DNA of 64,000 nt from Arsenophonus endosymbiont of Aleurodicus floccissimus (GCF_900343025.1 NZ_OUND01000001.1:1116001-1180000); one strand, 5' to 3'; positions 1 to 11,016 are shown, counted from the stretch's first letter. Made by a program: numbers and translations. Notes: generated from the sequence alone by a model not told the origin.

Positions 1-488
1 GTCACGAAAACTTAATGTGCTTAAGAGCCGCAAATGTTGGCCAATTGATTTTGCTCTATTAAGGTCAACTAGAGTGCTTGACATTTTTTTAGTTACTCCA
101 ATAGGTAAAACTGATGATGAATCCGCTCCTCCAGCAATACCGACCTCAATAGTACCCGCCTTCATACTTTCTACAATATTGGTAATAGCCTGAAAACTAG
201 TAGCACATGCCCTAGAAATACTATAAGCATCTGTTGAAATAGGTAGTCCAGTGCCTAAAACAATCTCTCTAGCAATATTCGGCACTTCAGGCATCTGAAC
301 TACTTGACCAAAACCACTTGATCAATAAGTTGAGAATCAATACCACTGCGAATAACTAATTTACGTACTACCATTTTGCCTAGATCGACAGCAGGTATAT
401 TATGATAAGCCGTTGCCTGTTTAGCAAAAGGAAGGCGTAACCCAGTAACAATTGCGATACGATCAGTATTCTTAACGTTGTAGTTCAT
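1..488 (-). pseudogene. fadI: 3-ketoacyl-CoA thiolase FadI, 5' part, frameshifted
   Basis: This is the N-terminal part of the anaerobic/long-chain beta-oxidation thiolase FadI, which cleaves 3-ketoacyl-CoA to acetyl-CoA; the gene runs off the left edge. The start at 488 gives 62 residues ([20 protein letters not shown]...) and then a TAG near 300. The FadI sequence resumes in another frame ([20 protein letters not shown], then the active-site region [10 protein letters not shown]). One lost G in the QVVLGQ region explains this. Synteny with yfcZ and fadL is the usual enterobacterial arrangement. Identity is secure; loss of function is inferred from the frameshift. Confidence 0.9.
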
Positions 489-736
489 AGCAGCTCTCGC
501 TTCCCTTTTTATAAAAAATGAAAAATGAAACTATAGTTAATCATTCCCAATACTTCACAGAGATCTGATCTGATAATCAATTGTTATTCAAATGTAGTGA
601 AAGAAAAATAATAAAAATTAAAAACTGAGAAGCGGCACACAAGATATGAATATTTATTTGCCACACAAGTCAAAATATTGAGAACAACTCAACGATCAAA
701 TGCCTACAAAACTTCTGTAGGCACTGTTAAATTCAA

Positions 737-1033
737 TTAACGCAAATTTAATTGAAAAATTAGCGTTTCAACTTCACAACAAAAGGTAAAATTGGCTAGT
801 AATTTAACACCCTCAGCAATAGGCTGAATCTGATGTTCAATAACACAAGGCTCAGATTCAACTGACCGCGCTTTTTCTATTAGCTGTGTTAATACTTTTT
901 AAGCCTCTTGTTAATTTAAAAAATTTTTTTCAAAAGAAGCGGTACAATTTTGATTATCTATCACTGTACCGACATCAACACAACAGCAAGCAGCAGTTGC
1001 TTCTGCATGACAACGATTCTTAGCATCCGACAT
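737..1033 (-). pseudogene. yfcZ: YfcZ (DUF406 family), two in-frame stops
   Basis: A 98-codon frame on the minus strand matches the small cysteine-rich YfcZ protein found between fadI and fadL in E. coli. Visible landmarks are the CCCVDVGTVID segment, EKARSVESEP and the C-terminal ETLIFQLNLR. Two TAA codons interrupt the middle (after KNFLN and after QEA). There is no frameshift, so point mutation rather than an indel broke it. The function of the family is not established. It would otherwise be read as an empty gap. Confidence 0.85.
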
Positions 1034-1288
1034 AATTTTTTCCAACAATAAGCATTAACAAAATATAATCATAACGCTAATTAACAAAAAAATACCAGCT
1101 ACCATCTGATAATCTATAAAATATCAAGTAGTTATTTAATCTAATATCCCTATTGTTACTCTATCCCTATCACTTCGTATAATTAATGCGCCAATTTTAT
1201 GTTAAATAAATCACATTTTTACAAACAAATAAAATATACGCATTAAACATGCTTGTAATAAAACCGGTATTCAATTTTATACTCAGTC

Positions 1289-1305
1289 AACTGGTCTGAT
1301 TTGCC
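1289..1305. promoter_or_regulatory. candidate FadR operator upstream of fadL
   Basis: AACTGGTCTGATTTGCC lies about 90 bp before the fadL start. Its left half matches the FadR consensus AACTGGTCNGACCAGTT well and its right half poorly. FadR represses fadL in E. coli from sites in this position. The identification is tentative because only one half-site is good. Confidence 0.35.
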
Positions 1306-1394
1306 ATATTGGCATGGAGCAATACAATTCGGGCCTTTCTATTACGACTATCAATGTCGTTCTTATCATAAATATAATTTAAGAGGTTTGGGTT

Positions 1395-2672
1395 ATGAAC
1401 CAGAAAAACCTGTTCAAACATACAATCTTGGCAATGGCTGTAAGTTTTATTTCGACAAATGCCAGTGCTGCTGGCTTTCAACTAAACGAACATTCCACTT
1501 CTGCATTGGGTAGTGCTTTTTCAGGGGATGGCGATAATGCTAGTGTTGGTAGTCGCAATCCAGCAGCGATGATGTTATTCAATAACCCAGTACTCTCTCT
1601 TGGTGCAATTTATATTAATCCTGACGTTGATATAAAAGGAAAATCACCTGTCACTGGTAATAGTACCAGTTCAAACAACATCGCGCCTCATGCCTGGATA
1701 CCCAATGCTCATTTTATTTTTCTAGTAAATGAAAAATGGGCTGTTGGCACTTCAATTACCGCTAATTACGGTTTAGCCACTGAATTCAATCACAACTATA
1801 ATGCTGGGCGTATTGGCGGGAAAACCGATCTCACCGCACTGAACTTAAATTTAAACGGTGCTTATCGCCTTAATGAGCATTTCAGTGCAGGTTTAGGCTT
1901 TAATGCAGTCTATGCCGATGCAGAAATTACCCGTCATATTGGGGAATTTGGCCCAATATTGGGGGGCTACCTAAATCAACCACAATTGCCAAACTAAAGG
2001 GTAATGATTGGGGATATGGCTGGAATGCCGGCATCCTGTATGAATTAGATGAGAATAATCGTTACAGCTTTACCTTATCGTTCAGAAGTTAAAATAAAGT
2101 TTAATGGCGACTATAGTAATGAGCTTCCTTCATCAATCCCTGGTAGTTTAAGCGGCAATAGCATTAAGGGAAAACTGGATCTGAATCTACCAGAAATTTG
2201 GGAAATCTCCGGTTATAATAAAGTGGCACCTAAATGGGCGGTTCATTATAGTTTAGCCTATACCAGTTGGAGCCAGTTTAAAGAATTGAAAGCCACCGCA
2301 AAAGATGATGGACGCGTTTTATTTAATAAACATGAAAGTTTTAGAGATGTGTTCCGTATTGCTTTAGGCACCACTTACTATCATGATGATCATTGGACAT
2401 TTCGTACCGGTATTGCCTTTGATGATAGCCCGGTACCCGCTAAAAATCGCTCGATCTCAATTCCTGATCAAGATCGCTTTTGGATCAGTGCTGGTACAAC
2501 TTATGCCTTTAACGAAAATGCCTCGGTCGACGTAGGCATTTCCTACATGCATGGACAACACGTAAAAATTAAAGAAGAAACGCGATCAATAGGTATGCCA
2601 CTACCGGCGTATGAATTTAAATCAAGTGGTAGCGCCTGGTTAGCTAGCGTTAACTTTAACTACAAATTCTAA
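1395..2672 (+). pseudogene. fadL: long-chain fatty acid outer-membrane transporter FadL, two compensating frameshifts
   Basis: FadL is the outer-membrane beta-barrel that imports long-chain fatty acids. The start at 1395 gives a signal peptide ending ...STNASA followed by AGFQLNEHSTSALG. The frame stops at 1997 because one base is missing in the G6 run at 1961-1966; the correct sequence continues one frame back ([19 protein letters not shown]). A one-base insertion near 2075 returns to the original frame ([11 protein letters not shown]... to the C-terminal NFNYKF). The rest is highly typical FadL, including [20 protein letters not shown]. With both indels no full-length protein is read, although each half looks recently functional. 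Confidence 0.9.
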
Positions 2673-2691
2673 TTTTTTCTTAAAAATACAA

Positions 2692-2713
2692 AAGGATAGC
2701 TATTGCTATCCTT
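2692..2713. terminator. hairpin after fadL
   Basis: AAGGATAGC, loop TATT, GCTATCCTT forms a perfect 9-bp stem 20 bp after the fadL stop. The plus-strand side lacks a strong U tract; the minus-strand side runs into a T-rich stretch, so it could serve either direction, including mlaA, whose end is about 240 bp away. Confidence 0.5.
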
Positions 2714-2950
2714 GCTAAAATCGATTAGTAAGAAATATTTTAGTGATGATAATATAAAATCCAAATATCATCACTGATGCCATCATTCACTAATTAAATA
2801 ATTTATCGTAAATGATAATTAGCAAACAATTATATTATTAATTGATTTTTTTATTTATAAAGATTCAAGTTAACGTGACCATAAAAATCAATAAATTATC
2901 TCACCGTTATTTTTTACTCATTAACATTTAAATTAAAATATACCAGTATA

Positions 2951-3751
2951 TTACTCATCAATAGAATCCAAATCTTCTTCAATCACAGCAGCGTTAAGAT
3001 TAATAGTCGGCTTCAACACCCCTCCCTGCGCCTTAAAATCTTTATTCTGAAAATATGCCTCTCTGACCATTAAATATGGATCAGAAGAGTTTTGCAGTAT
3101 TCCATCAGAGTCTAAAAAAAGTGCCCGTTTTTCGATTCCCTCTATTACCCATTTTCCGGCTGACATCCAAAAAGTAAGGTAACTTAACATCGGATAAGCT
3201 TTGTCAGCCCAGTCACCCCCATCTTCTCGTAGGGTAAAACTACCATAACCTGGCAATACCACATATGGACCGTAGCCAACCTGATAATATCCTAAAGTAC
3301 TACCAAAACGATTAGATTCTTGTTTAACAAGTTTAGGATTAGCCATTGAAGCAATATCGATCAATCCCGCCATACCAAAAACACTATTTAGGAAAAAACG
3401 ATTGAAATGCTTCATTCCTTGATAAATATCACCGCGTAGAAAATTATTCACCATACTCGCAGGCTCTTCCAGGTTAGCCAAAAAATTAACTAAACCATTA
3501 CGTGCAGGCATAGGAGCGTAATCACGCCAAGCAACGGCAACTGGACGTACCACATAACGATCCAAAACATGATAATTAAAATCAAACATTGTTCGATTAA
3601 AACTCTCTAACGGATCAAAGCGCTGTTGATTATAGGTCGGTGTACTCGAACAGCTCGTAATCAATCCTACTGCAAAAAATACGCCGCATAATCGATATGT
3701 TTTAAATCTTGTTTTTCTATTCAACAAAACACCCTCACATAGATTGTCCAT
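2951..3751 (-). CDS. mlaA: MlaA (VacJ) outer-membrane lipoprotein, phospholipid transport
   Basis: MlaA sits in the outer membrane with OmpC/F and removes misplaced phospholipids from the outer leaflet, passing them to MlaC. The 266-residue frame is intact. The lipobox ITSC places the lipidated cysteine near residue 34. Family landmarks follow: DPLESFNRTMFDFNYHVLD, RPVAVAWRDYAPMPARNG, RFFLNSVFGMAGLIDIA and GPYVVLPGYGSFTLRDDGG-like GYGSFTLREDGGD. The extension before the signal sequence is longer than in E. coli, so the true start may be an internal TTG. It is the only intact gene of the fadI-yfcZ-fadL-mlaA block. Confidence 0.93.
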   Translation of the reverse strand: MDNLCEGVLLNRKTRFKTYRLCGVFFAVGLITSCSSTPTYNQQRFDPLESFNRTMFDFNYHVLDRYVVRPVAVAWRDYAPMPARNGLVNFLANLEEPASMVNNFLRGDIYQGMKHFNRFFLNSVFGMAGLIDIASMANPKLVKQESNRFGSTLGYYQVGYGPYVVLPGYGSFTLREDGGDWADKAYPMLSYLTFWMSAGKWVIEGIEKRALFLDSDGILQNSSDPYLMVREAYFQNKDFKAQGGVLKPTINLNAAVIEEDLDSIDE

Positions 3752-4307
3752 TCATAATTATATATCCTCATTAATTTAATCTTACTTACTTTTTGATTTA
3801 ATGATAAGAATTTAATCACTATTTATCTAAGCATATAATGTGCAAGCGATTACTTTAAATAGGGGGATAGGTTAAAAAAAAATAAATAACCCTAAGTTAT
3901 AGCCCCAAAATATTAAAAAAAAAACAAACAATAATAATTATTCTCAAAATGATAAACACATCATAATGTAAAATAGATAAACAAATTTAATAACAATAAT
4001 TATTAAATAATTCACTAAATGATAATTTATGAAATAATAATTTAACGATTTTCTCTAATATAACGCAACAAAGAATCAAACCTATTTAAACACAAATCCA
4101 GCAATCAGCAATCAGCAATCAGCAATCAGCAATCAGCAATCAGCAATCAGCAATCAGCAATCAGCAATCAGCAATCAGCAATCAGCAATCAGCAATCAGC
4201 AATCAGCAATAAAATTAAACTAATTGTATTCAACAAGTTGATTTTAATAGGGATTTAATAATAAAATAGATAGTATATCAAGGCAATTTAGACTGAAGCA
4301 ATTCTAT
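3752..4307. other. intergenic region mlaA to argW
   Basis: About 550 bp without a gene. It contains the upstream region of mlaA, a very A+T-rich stretch and the 7-bp tandem repeat listed separately. E. coli has yfdC between mlaA and argW; I see no remnant of it here. Confidence 0.6.
4100..4210. repeat. tandem repeat, unit AGCAATC, about 16 copies
   Basis: The 7-bp unit AGCAATC repeats without any visible error over 111 bp (15.9 units). It lies 100 bp before the argW tRNA in a non-coding stretch. The perfect identity of the units points to recent or ongoing slipped-strand expansion, so copy number is likely to vary between isolates. It is far too short-period and has no spacers, so it is not a CRISPR. 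Confidence 0.97.
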
Positions 4308-4383
4308 GTCCTCTTAGTTTAAATGGATATAACAAGCCCCTCCTAAGGGCTAATTGTAGGTTCGATTCCTACAGGGTACACCA
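4308..4383 (+). tRNA. argW: tRNA-Arg(CCT), mildly degenerate
   Basis: The sequence from GTCCTCTTAG to CACCA matches E. coli argW closely, with anticodon CCT in the loop CTCCTAA, a TTCGATT T loop and encoded CCA. Two features are odd. Position 70 is T, so pair 3-70 of the acceptor stem is C-T, and the D-loop region appears one T longer than the E. coli gene as I recall it. argW is next to mlaA in E. coli and is a common phage/island attachment site, which may bear on the foreign-looking gene that follows. It may be functional or decaying. Confidence 0.8.
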
Positions 4384-4584
4384 TTAACAAATTGATAGCA
4401 ACTTATTTTAATCAGCAGAAAGTTATTTACCATCCCCTATACTTCTTACCATTTATTGCAATCTGTATTTTGCGTATATTTATACACTACATTTACCGCT
4501 AACTTAATATCACTGAACTTACGTTAAGCGTTCTTGTATAATTAATATACTTTTATTTCGTACTAAAAATAACAAGGAGGGGTT

Positions 4585-7500
4585 ATGCCTTTACTATATA
4601 TAGTTGAAAATATTATAAAAAATATCACGATTGGCGAGCGTGTTAAACACTATATAACAGATGCTAAATCCAAGCGGGTTGTTAGCCAATTAAAAGCAAA
4701 ATATCAAACAATTACTTATCAACAATTATGGAATAGAGCTGAAAATATTGCCAATGAATGGTATTACCATTGCCAATACCCACTAAAAGCCCAGTGATAA
4801 AGTTGTTATTTTATCTTTTATTAATAGTGATTATATTGCTATTAATCTCGCCTGTGTGCAAATTAATGCAATTATAATTTCTCTACAAACTAATTTATCA
4901 ACCAAAGAATTAACGCTTATTTTACAAGAAGTAGAACCATAAATAATCGCAGCCAGCATAGAATACTTACATATAACAGTAGAGTTAGTAAAAAATAATC
5001 AGTCAATAAAACGAATAATTGTTTTCAATTATAACTTTTCCAATGATAATTCAGAAAAACTTGAACAATTACAAAAACAATCAAATATCACAATCTAAGA
5101 GCTATCCAATATTATCCATTTAGGTAGCCAGTTACCGAAAGTACCTTACCCTGAGAATAATAATGATCTATCCTAGATATCGATGATAATTTATACATCC
5201 AGTAGCACTGGTTCGCCTAAAGGCGCTATTTATAATGAAAAATTTGTATCAAATATGTGGAACCCTACTCTTTTTAATAATAATTCTAATAAAGAAATGA
5301 CAACTGTTTTGTACCTACCGATAAGTCATAGTTTGGCAAACATACAATTTTATAATCTTTTAGCAAGAGGTGGTACTTGTTATCTGGTGGCTAAAAGTAA
5401 CTTATCTTCTTTATTTGAAGATATTTCCTTAGCAAAGCCAACTGAACTTATATTAATACCCAGAATAGCTGAAATAATACTGCAGCTATATCAAACTGAG
5501 CTAGAACGTCGAAAGAAAACAGAGGATGATCGACAACTTAATACTACACTCAAAGAAGAGATACGTATCAATATTTTTGGCGGCAATGTCAAACAAATAG
5601 ATTATACTTCAGCGCCACTTGCCAAAGAATTAGCTGATTTTATTGAGTCAATATTTCAAATACCACTGCACAATAATTATGGTAGCACTAAAACATTAGT
5701 TATTTGTCATGATAATAAGGTATCGAAACCATACGTTGAGGATTATAAACTTATTGATGTTCCTAAGCTAGATTATTATACAACAGATAAACTTTATCCA
5801 CGAGGTGAGTTATTACTTAAGACTTCCACTATTATTTCAGGTTATTATAAACGTCCTGAATTAGATAACCAATTTTTTGATGAACAGGGTTATTATAAAA
5901 CTGGAGATATCGTCGAAGAGCTAGGGAAAAATCAGTTAGCATTTATTGAAAGAAGAAAAAATATTATCAAACTTTTTCATGGTGAATTTATTGCCACTAC
6001 AATGCTTGAAATTTCATTCAAAAATAGTCCCTTGCTACAAGATATTTTTATCTACGCTGATAGTCAATGGTATTATTTATTAGCTGTTATCATTCCTAAA
6101 GCAGAATTATTATATCGCTATAATAAACAACACAATGAAATAAAACGATTAATTCACCAATCACTTAAAAATTTCTAAAGATGCTAATTTAAAACCCTAC
6201 GAAGTTCCACGAGATTTCTTAATCGATACAGAACCTTTCAGTCAAAAGAATGACTTATGATCAGAACTAGGAAAACCATTAAAAAAATTAAAGCTCGTTA
6301 TATTGATAAGTTACATCAATTATACAAAGAAATTTACAATAACAATTTGTGAGATTTGTCACAACATATTAATAAAGAAAACATATTAAATACTGTTATA
6401 GAATTAACACAGTATCTAGTAGTCTCCTCTGATATTGTTATTAATTCAACAGCAAATTTTTCCCAACTGGGTGGCGACTCTTTGTCTATATTACAATTTT
6501 CATTAGAATTAGAAAAAATTTTTGGTGTCATTGTATCTGTCGAAATGATTGCCAATCCAACGTGTACCCTGGATGATATTGCTGATTATATAAAATCAAA
6601 TCAATATGTAATAAATTCACATCCGATTTTCTCTGTCATACATAGTATAAGATAAGAAGAAAATTTATGCTAGTCAATTAGCTTTAGATAAATTTATAGG
6701 TCCCGAGATTTTCCAACAAATAAAAAATTCCTCTCACTTCCTATCGAGCTTTCATAACATATTATTGACTAGAGCAAATGGTTATCTGGGAAAATTTCTT
6801 TGTTTAGCTTTACTCGAAGAATTAAATAAAACTGATAGTAAACTAATTTGGATGATACGCGAAAAAGATAATAATAGCGCAAGACAACGTTTAATTAATA
6901 CGTTTGCGCCACATAATAATCAGCTAACAGTTAAATTTAAACAACTTGCCGATAAATATCTAACTGTATTGGCGGGCGACTTAACTAAGGCAAACTTAGG
7001 GCTTGATGAAAAAACATGGGATTATTTATCGCAAACTGTTGATATATTTTTCATGCTGGTGCTTTAGTTAATCATATATTGCCATATCAACATTTGTTTG
7101 AAACAAATGTGTTAGGTACAGCAGAATTAATTAAATTAGCGCTCATCAATCGATTGAAGCCTTTCGTTTTTATTTCTAGTGTAATTGTCGCATTACCTTA
7201 CAATAATAAACCACTAAGCGAAGAAGCTAATATATGCGAAGCCATACCTTACCAAGAAATTAATAATCAATACGCCAATGGCTATGCTATTAGTAAATGG
7301 GCGGCTGAAATTTTGCTCCATGATGCATATAATCAATTTAATTTACCTATGATCGTTTTTCGCCCTAGTATGATATTGGCTCATCGCCAATATCATACTC
7401 AGCTTAATATTACTGATGTATTTAGTCGATTACTATTAAGTATCATTAATACTAAGATTGCGCCAAAATCATTCTACCATTCAGAGAGCGAACTATCTCT

Positions 7501-7915
7501 TCATTATAATGGATTAGCAATTGATTTTGTTGCTTCATAAATAATCAAACTATCAAAAAATTATGACCATCAGCGACTCACTTTGAACATAGTTAATCCC
7601 AAAAATGATAAAGTGGCTCTTGATACAATTATTGATTGGTTAATTAATTCAGGTTTTAACATTAAAAAAATTGATAACTATCAAGAATGGTATCAACAAT
7701 TTAAAATTAAAAATGAGGAAATTACCTAAAAATTTAAAACAGTATTCTATGTTACTGTTATTGCACAATTAAAACAGCCATAGAAAATAACCAGCAATTT
7801 CTGGTTTCTAGCTAATAAATTTTCTTCTGCTGTTGAGGATACAATACCTACTATTACACCATCTTTAATTAGTAAATATATTTCTGAGTTTAAAACGTTA
7901 AATTTATTAATTTAA
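4585..7915 (+). pseudogene. carboxylic acid reductase (CAR): adenylation, carrier and thioester-reductase domains
   Basis: CAR enzymes activate a carboxylic acid with ATP, load it on a phosphopantetheine carrier domain and release it as aldehyde with NADPH. Fragments in order give a protein of about 1,110 codons, near the roughly 1,170 residues of known CARs. The adenylation core YTSSSTGSPKGAIYNEK starts near 5190; YYKTGDIVEELGKNQLAFIE is near 5890; the carrier motif LGGDSLS is near 6470; the Rossmann start LLTRANGYLGKF is near 6763; the reductase YANGYAISKWAAE is near 7270; and the C-terminal SLISKYISEF is near 7870. A good ribosome site (AAGGAGGGG) precedes the start. At least eight stops or frameshifts destroy it. 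No carrier-activating transferase gene is adjacent. The match to Nocardia/Mycobacterium CAR is from memory but strong across all domains. Confidence 0.85.
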
Positions 7916-7994
7916 AATAACTAAATTAATTTTTTAACAAAAAATATCAAATATAATTCTCAATGTTTATTTCTTATTTAATCGTTAAAAGTAA

Positions 7995-8033
7995 ATAATA
8001 AAGCACCCCGATATTATGATGGTGCTTTATTAT
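7995..8033 (-). terminator. rho-independent terminator after potD
   Basis: A 13-bp stem (ATAATAAAGCACC pairing with GGTGCTTTATTAT) with a 13-nt loop lies about 40 bp beyond the potD stop. It is A/U-rich at both bases, so it can work in both directions and also sits about 80 bp after the CAR pseudogene. Confidence 0.75.
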
Positions 8034-8070
8034 AATTACCGTGTTCAAGATACTAATAGCGTAATGAAAT

Positions 8071-9117
8071 TTAACGACCCGCTTTTAATCGTTGAAAATA
8101 ATTTTCATACAAAATATTAGCATTGCCCACATCGTTCTGCCATTCCCCTTTTTTTAAGGTTTCTTCATCAGGATATAGGGTTTTATCCGCAACTAACGTG
8201 GATGGTAGCAATTGCTTACCTGCTAGATTGGGTGTCGGATAACCAATTTGTTGCGCTACTTTAGCGGCAATATCAGGGCGAAGTAGAAAATTAATCAACT
8301 TAAGCGCACCTTCAACATTTTTTGCATTGGCTGGAATTGCTAAGCTATCCATCCAAAAAATGCCACCTTCTTTAGGCCAAATAAATTGTATCGGGGCACC
8401 TGATTGACTCACTACATAGGCAGAACCATTCCATAGCATGCCTAAATCAACTTCACCTTGCATAAAAGGGTTCGCGGGATTATCAGAATTAAATGCCATT
8501 ACATTGTGCATTAATTTTTTTAATTCTTCATATGCAGCTTTAATCAATGCCGGATCTGTTGTATTACCTGAATAACCAAGCTTGAGTAGTGCCATTTGAA
8601 ACACTTCCCGGGCATCATCAGTTAATAACAGTCCATTTTTATATTCAGGTTTCCATAAATCTACCCAAGAGGTAATAGTTTTGGGATCAATAACTTCACT
8701 ATTGATACCAATTCCTGTCGCTCCCCAAATATAAGGAATCGAATAATCATTCTTGGGATCAAAGGATTTATGTAATAAATTTGGATCAAGATTTTTAAAT
8801 TGACTCACTTGACTTTTATCAATCTTTTGTAGCATACCCTCCTTACTCATTTTTGATACAAAATAAGTTGAAGGCACTACTAAATCATAAGCTCCTTCCG
8901 CATAAGTTTTGAGTTTGGTATACATACTTTCATTAGATTCATAAGTAGAATAAATTACCTTGATACCAGTTTCTTTAGTAAACTGATTAAGTAGCCCAGG
9001 AGGAACATATTCCGACCAATTATAAAAATAGACTACCTTATCATCATTAGCTGCTACTGCTGAGCCAATACTCGCGGCTATGATCCCTGCTGCAAGCCAT
9101 GAGGAGCACTTTTTCAT
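8071..9117 (-). CDS. potD: spermidine/putrescine-binding periplasmic protein PotD
   Basis: PotD is the periplasmic ligand-binding subunit of the PotABCD polyamine importer. The 348-residue frame is intact, with a signal peptide ending ...GSAVA-ANDDK and the family start VVYFYNWSEYVPPGLL. Ligand-pocket regions such as GATGIGIN and LLTDDAREVFQMAL are present. It is the last gene of potABCD, but 256 bp separate it from potC, whereas the genes overlap or nearly touch in E. coli. It may therefore have its own promoter in 9118-9373, an A+T-rich stretch in which I see no gene. Confidence 0.95.
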   Translation of the reverse strand: MKKCSSWLAAGIIAASIGSAVAANDDKVVYFYNWSEYVPPGLLNQFTKETGIKVIYSTYESNESMYTKLKTYAEGAYDLVVPSTYFVSKMSKEGMLQKIDKSQVSQFKNLDPNLLHKSFDPKNDYSIPYIWGATGIGINSEVIDPKTITSWVDLWKPEYKNGLLLTDDAREVFQMALLKLGYSGNTTDPALIKAAYEELKKLMHNVMAFNSDNPANPFMQGEVDLGMLWNGSAYVVSQSGAPIQFIWPKEGGIFWMDSLAIPANAKNVEGALKLINFLLRPDIAAKVAQQIGYPTPNLAGKQLLPSTLVADKTLYPDEETLKKGEWQNDVGNANILYENYFQRLKAGR

Positions 9118-9373
9118 ATAGTGTTTCCTTCATAAAATAATGTTAAATTAAAACCTAATAGACTTTTTTCTAGCCCAAAAAAGTCATTATATGAGGCACC
9201 TGTAATTGGGTAAAGCTTATAAAAGTCGTTTAGTGAATTTTTTATTAGAAAAAGACTATTTCGGACATTTTGCTCAAATAAAAAACAAATGATAATGACT
9301 AACTGAAATACAATTATTAAAATACCGTTAATATACTAATTAACGATTAATAGTCTTTAATTTTGACACTAAC

Positions 9374-10159
9374 TTAATTTATAGTTTTTATCGATTTTCT
9401 TTTTAACATCCATTGACTCAATAACACCATTATCAATGAAAATAGTAATAAAACTGTCGCCAGCGCATTAACTTCTGGTGAAATTCCTATTTTTACCATT
9501 GAATAAATTTTTAAAGGTAATATTTCATAAGCCGGTCCAGTAACAAAAGAAGATACAACCACATCATCCATAGAAAGGGTGAAACTTAATAACCAACCAG
9601 AAATTACAGCTGGCAATGCTAATGGTAAAATAATTTGCCGTAAAATGGTTAATTCACTAGCACCTAAGTCTCGCGCAGCTTCTAATATTTTCACATCAAA
9701 ATCCTTCAGTCGTGCATAAACGGTAATAACAACGAAAGGTAGACAAAATGTAATATGAGAGAAGAGTAAAGACCAAAAACCTAAAGAAACGCCTAATAAC
9801 ATAAAGACTAATAGTAATGAAATTGCCATTACAATATCAGGGGACATCATGACAACAAATAGCATACCACTAACAAATGACTTTCCTCTGAATTGGTAGC
9901 AAAATAAAGCCACTGCTGCTAATGAACCAATCAAAGTGGTACAACTAGCTGAAATCATTCCTATCGTCAATGAATGGCCTGCCGCCTGTAATAAACTATC
10001 ATTATTCCACAACATATCATACCAATCGATAGTCAATCCTTTCCACTGATTCCCAAAGCGTGATGCATTAAATGAATTGACAATCAAAATAATAATTGGA
10101 ATATATAAATAAGCATAAATTATGGTGAGAAAACCACTTCGTAAAAGACGTCCAATCAT
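9374..10159 (-). CDS. potC: polyamine ABC transporter permease PotC
   Basis: This inner-membrane permease pairs with PotB to form the polyamine channel. The 261-residue frame is intact with about six hydrophobic segments. The cytoplasmic EAA loop that docks PotA is visible (EAARDLGASELTILRQIILP). Its ATG overlaps the potB stop (ATGA), showing translational coupling in the operon. Length and order agree with E. coli PotC. Confidence 0.95.
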   Translation of the reverse strand: MIGRLLRSGFLTIIYAYLYIPIIILIVNSFNASRFGNQWKGLTIDWYDMLWNNDSLLQAAGHSLTIGMISASCTTLIGSLAAVALFCYQFRGKSFVSGMLFVVMMSPDIVMAISLLLVFMLLGVSLGFWSLLFSHITFCLPFVVITVYARLKDFDVKILEAARDLGASELTILRQIILPLALPAVISGWLLSFTLSMDDVVVSSFVTGPAYEILPLKIYSMVKIGISPEVNALATVLLLFSLIMVLLSQWMLKRKSIKTIN

Positions 10160-11016
10160 GCTAAATCCACCTTTTTATTCAGCAAATTCGCAGCACGATA
10201 ATAAATATAAAGTAGCAAGCCCATTGCAATAGTCAATACAATACTGGTCGCAGCGCCAAAAGGCCAATCGCGCAAATTAAGAAATTGGCTTTTGATAACA
10301 TTACCAATTAATAAATTTTTTGCCCCACCCATCAAATCCGCGACATAAAACAATCCCATTGCTGGTAGTAACACTAATAAACATCCCGCTATAATGCCAG
10401 GCATAGTTAGAGGCACTATAATGCGTAAAAAGGTCTGAAATTTGTTAGCACCAAGATCCTGAGCAGCCTCAAGACAAGATTTATCCAGTTTTTCAATACT
10501 AGAATAAAGCGGCATCACCATAAATGGCAGCAAAATATAAACTAATCCCATAATGACGGCTTCTTGTGTATACATGATACGAATAGGTTTATCTATCAAT
10601 CCAATCCACAGTAAAAAGTCGTTAAAATAACCTCGGGTACTCAAAAAAATCTTCAGCCCATAAATACGAATAAGCGAATTAGTCCAAAATGGCACAATCA
10701 ATAAAAATAACATCAATGGCTGCAATTTTGGCGGTAATCGTGTTAGAAGAAATGCAAATGGATAACCAATGACTAAGCAACAGAAAGTAGCAATGATTGC
10801 CATATTTAGTGAGTGAATCATTACCTCTGCATATAAAGGATCAAATAGCCAAGTATAATTGTCGAGGGTAAAAACCATGTCGACTAAATTAGCATCATCA
10901 CGGGTCAAAAAACTGGTAATAATGATCATTAAATTTGGTAGAAAGGCAAACAATAGCAACCAGGAAACCAACCCGATAACGATAATATTCTGAAAAATTT
11001 TACGGTTATTGTTCAT
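10156..11016 (-). CDS. potB: polyamine ABC transporter permease PotB
   Basis: This is the second permease of the PotABCD importer, 286 residues and intact. It has hydrophobic transmembrane segments from near the N-terminus ([18 protein letters not shown]) and the EAA docking loop [20 protein letters not shown]. The start overlaps the last codons of potA by 11 bp and the end overlaps potC by 4 bp, a tightly coupled operon. Confidence 0.95.
   Translation of the reverse strand: MNNNRKIFQNIIVIGLVSWLLLFAFLPNLMIIITSFLTRDDANLVDMVFTLDNYTWLFDPLYAEVMIHSLNMAIIATFCCLVIGYPFAFLLTRLPPKLQPLMLFLLIVPFWTNSLIRIYGLKIFLSTRGYFNDFLLWIGLIDKPIRIMYTQEAVIMGLVYILLPFMVMPLYSSIEKLDKSCLEAAQDLGANKFQTFLRIIVPLTMPGIIAGCLLVLLPAMGLFYVADLMGGAKNLLIGNVIKSQFLNLRDWPFGAATSIVLTIAMGLLLYIYYRAANLLNKKVDLA

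Noticed and set aside
541..580. FadR-like site before fadI (AGATCTGATCTGATAATC)
   Set aside because: It matches the consensus too poorly to separate from background.
4100..4210. Possible CRISPR array
   Set aside because: The unit is 7 bp with no spacers and there are no cas genes; it is a simple tandem repeat.
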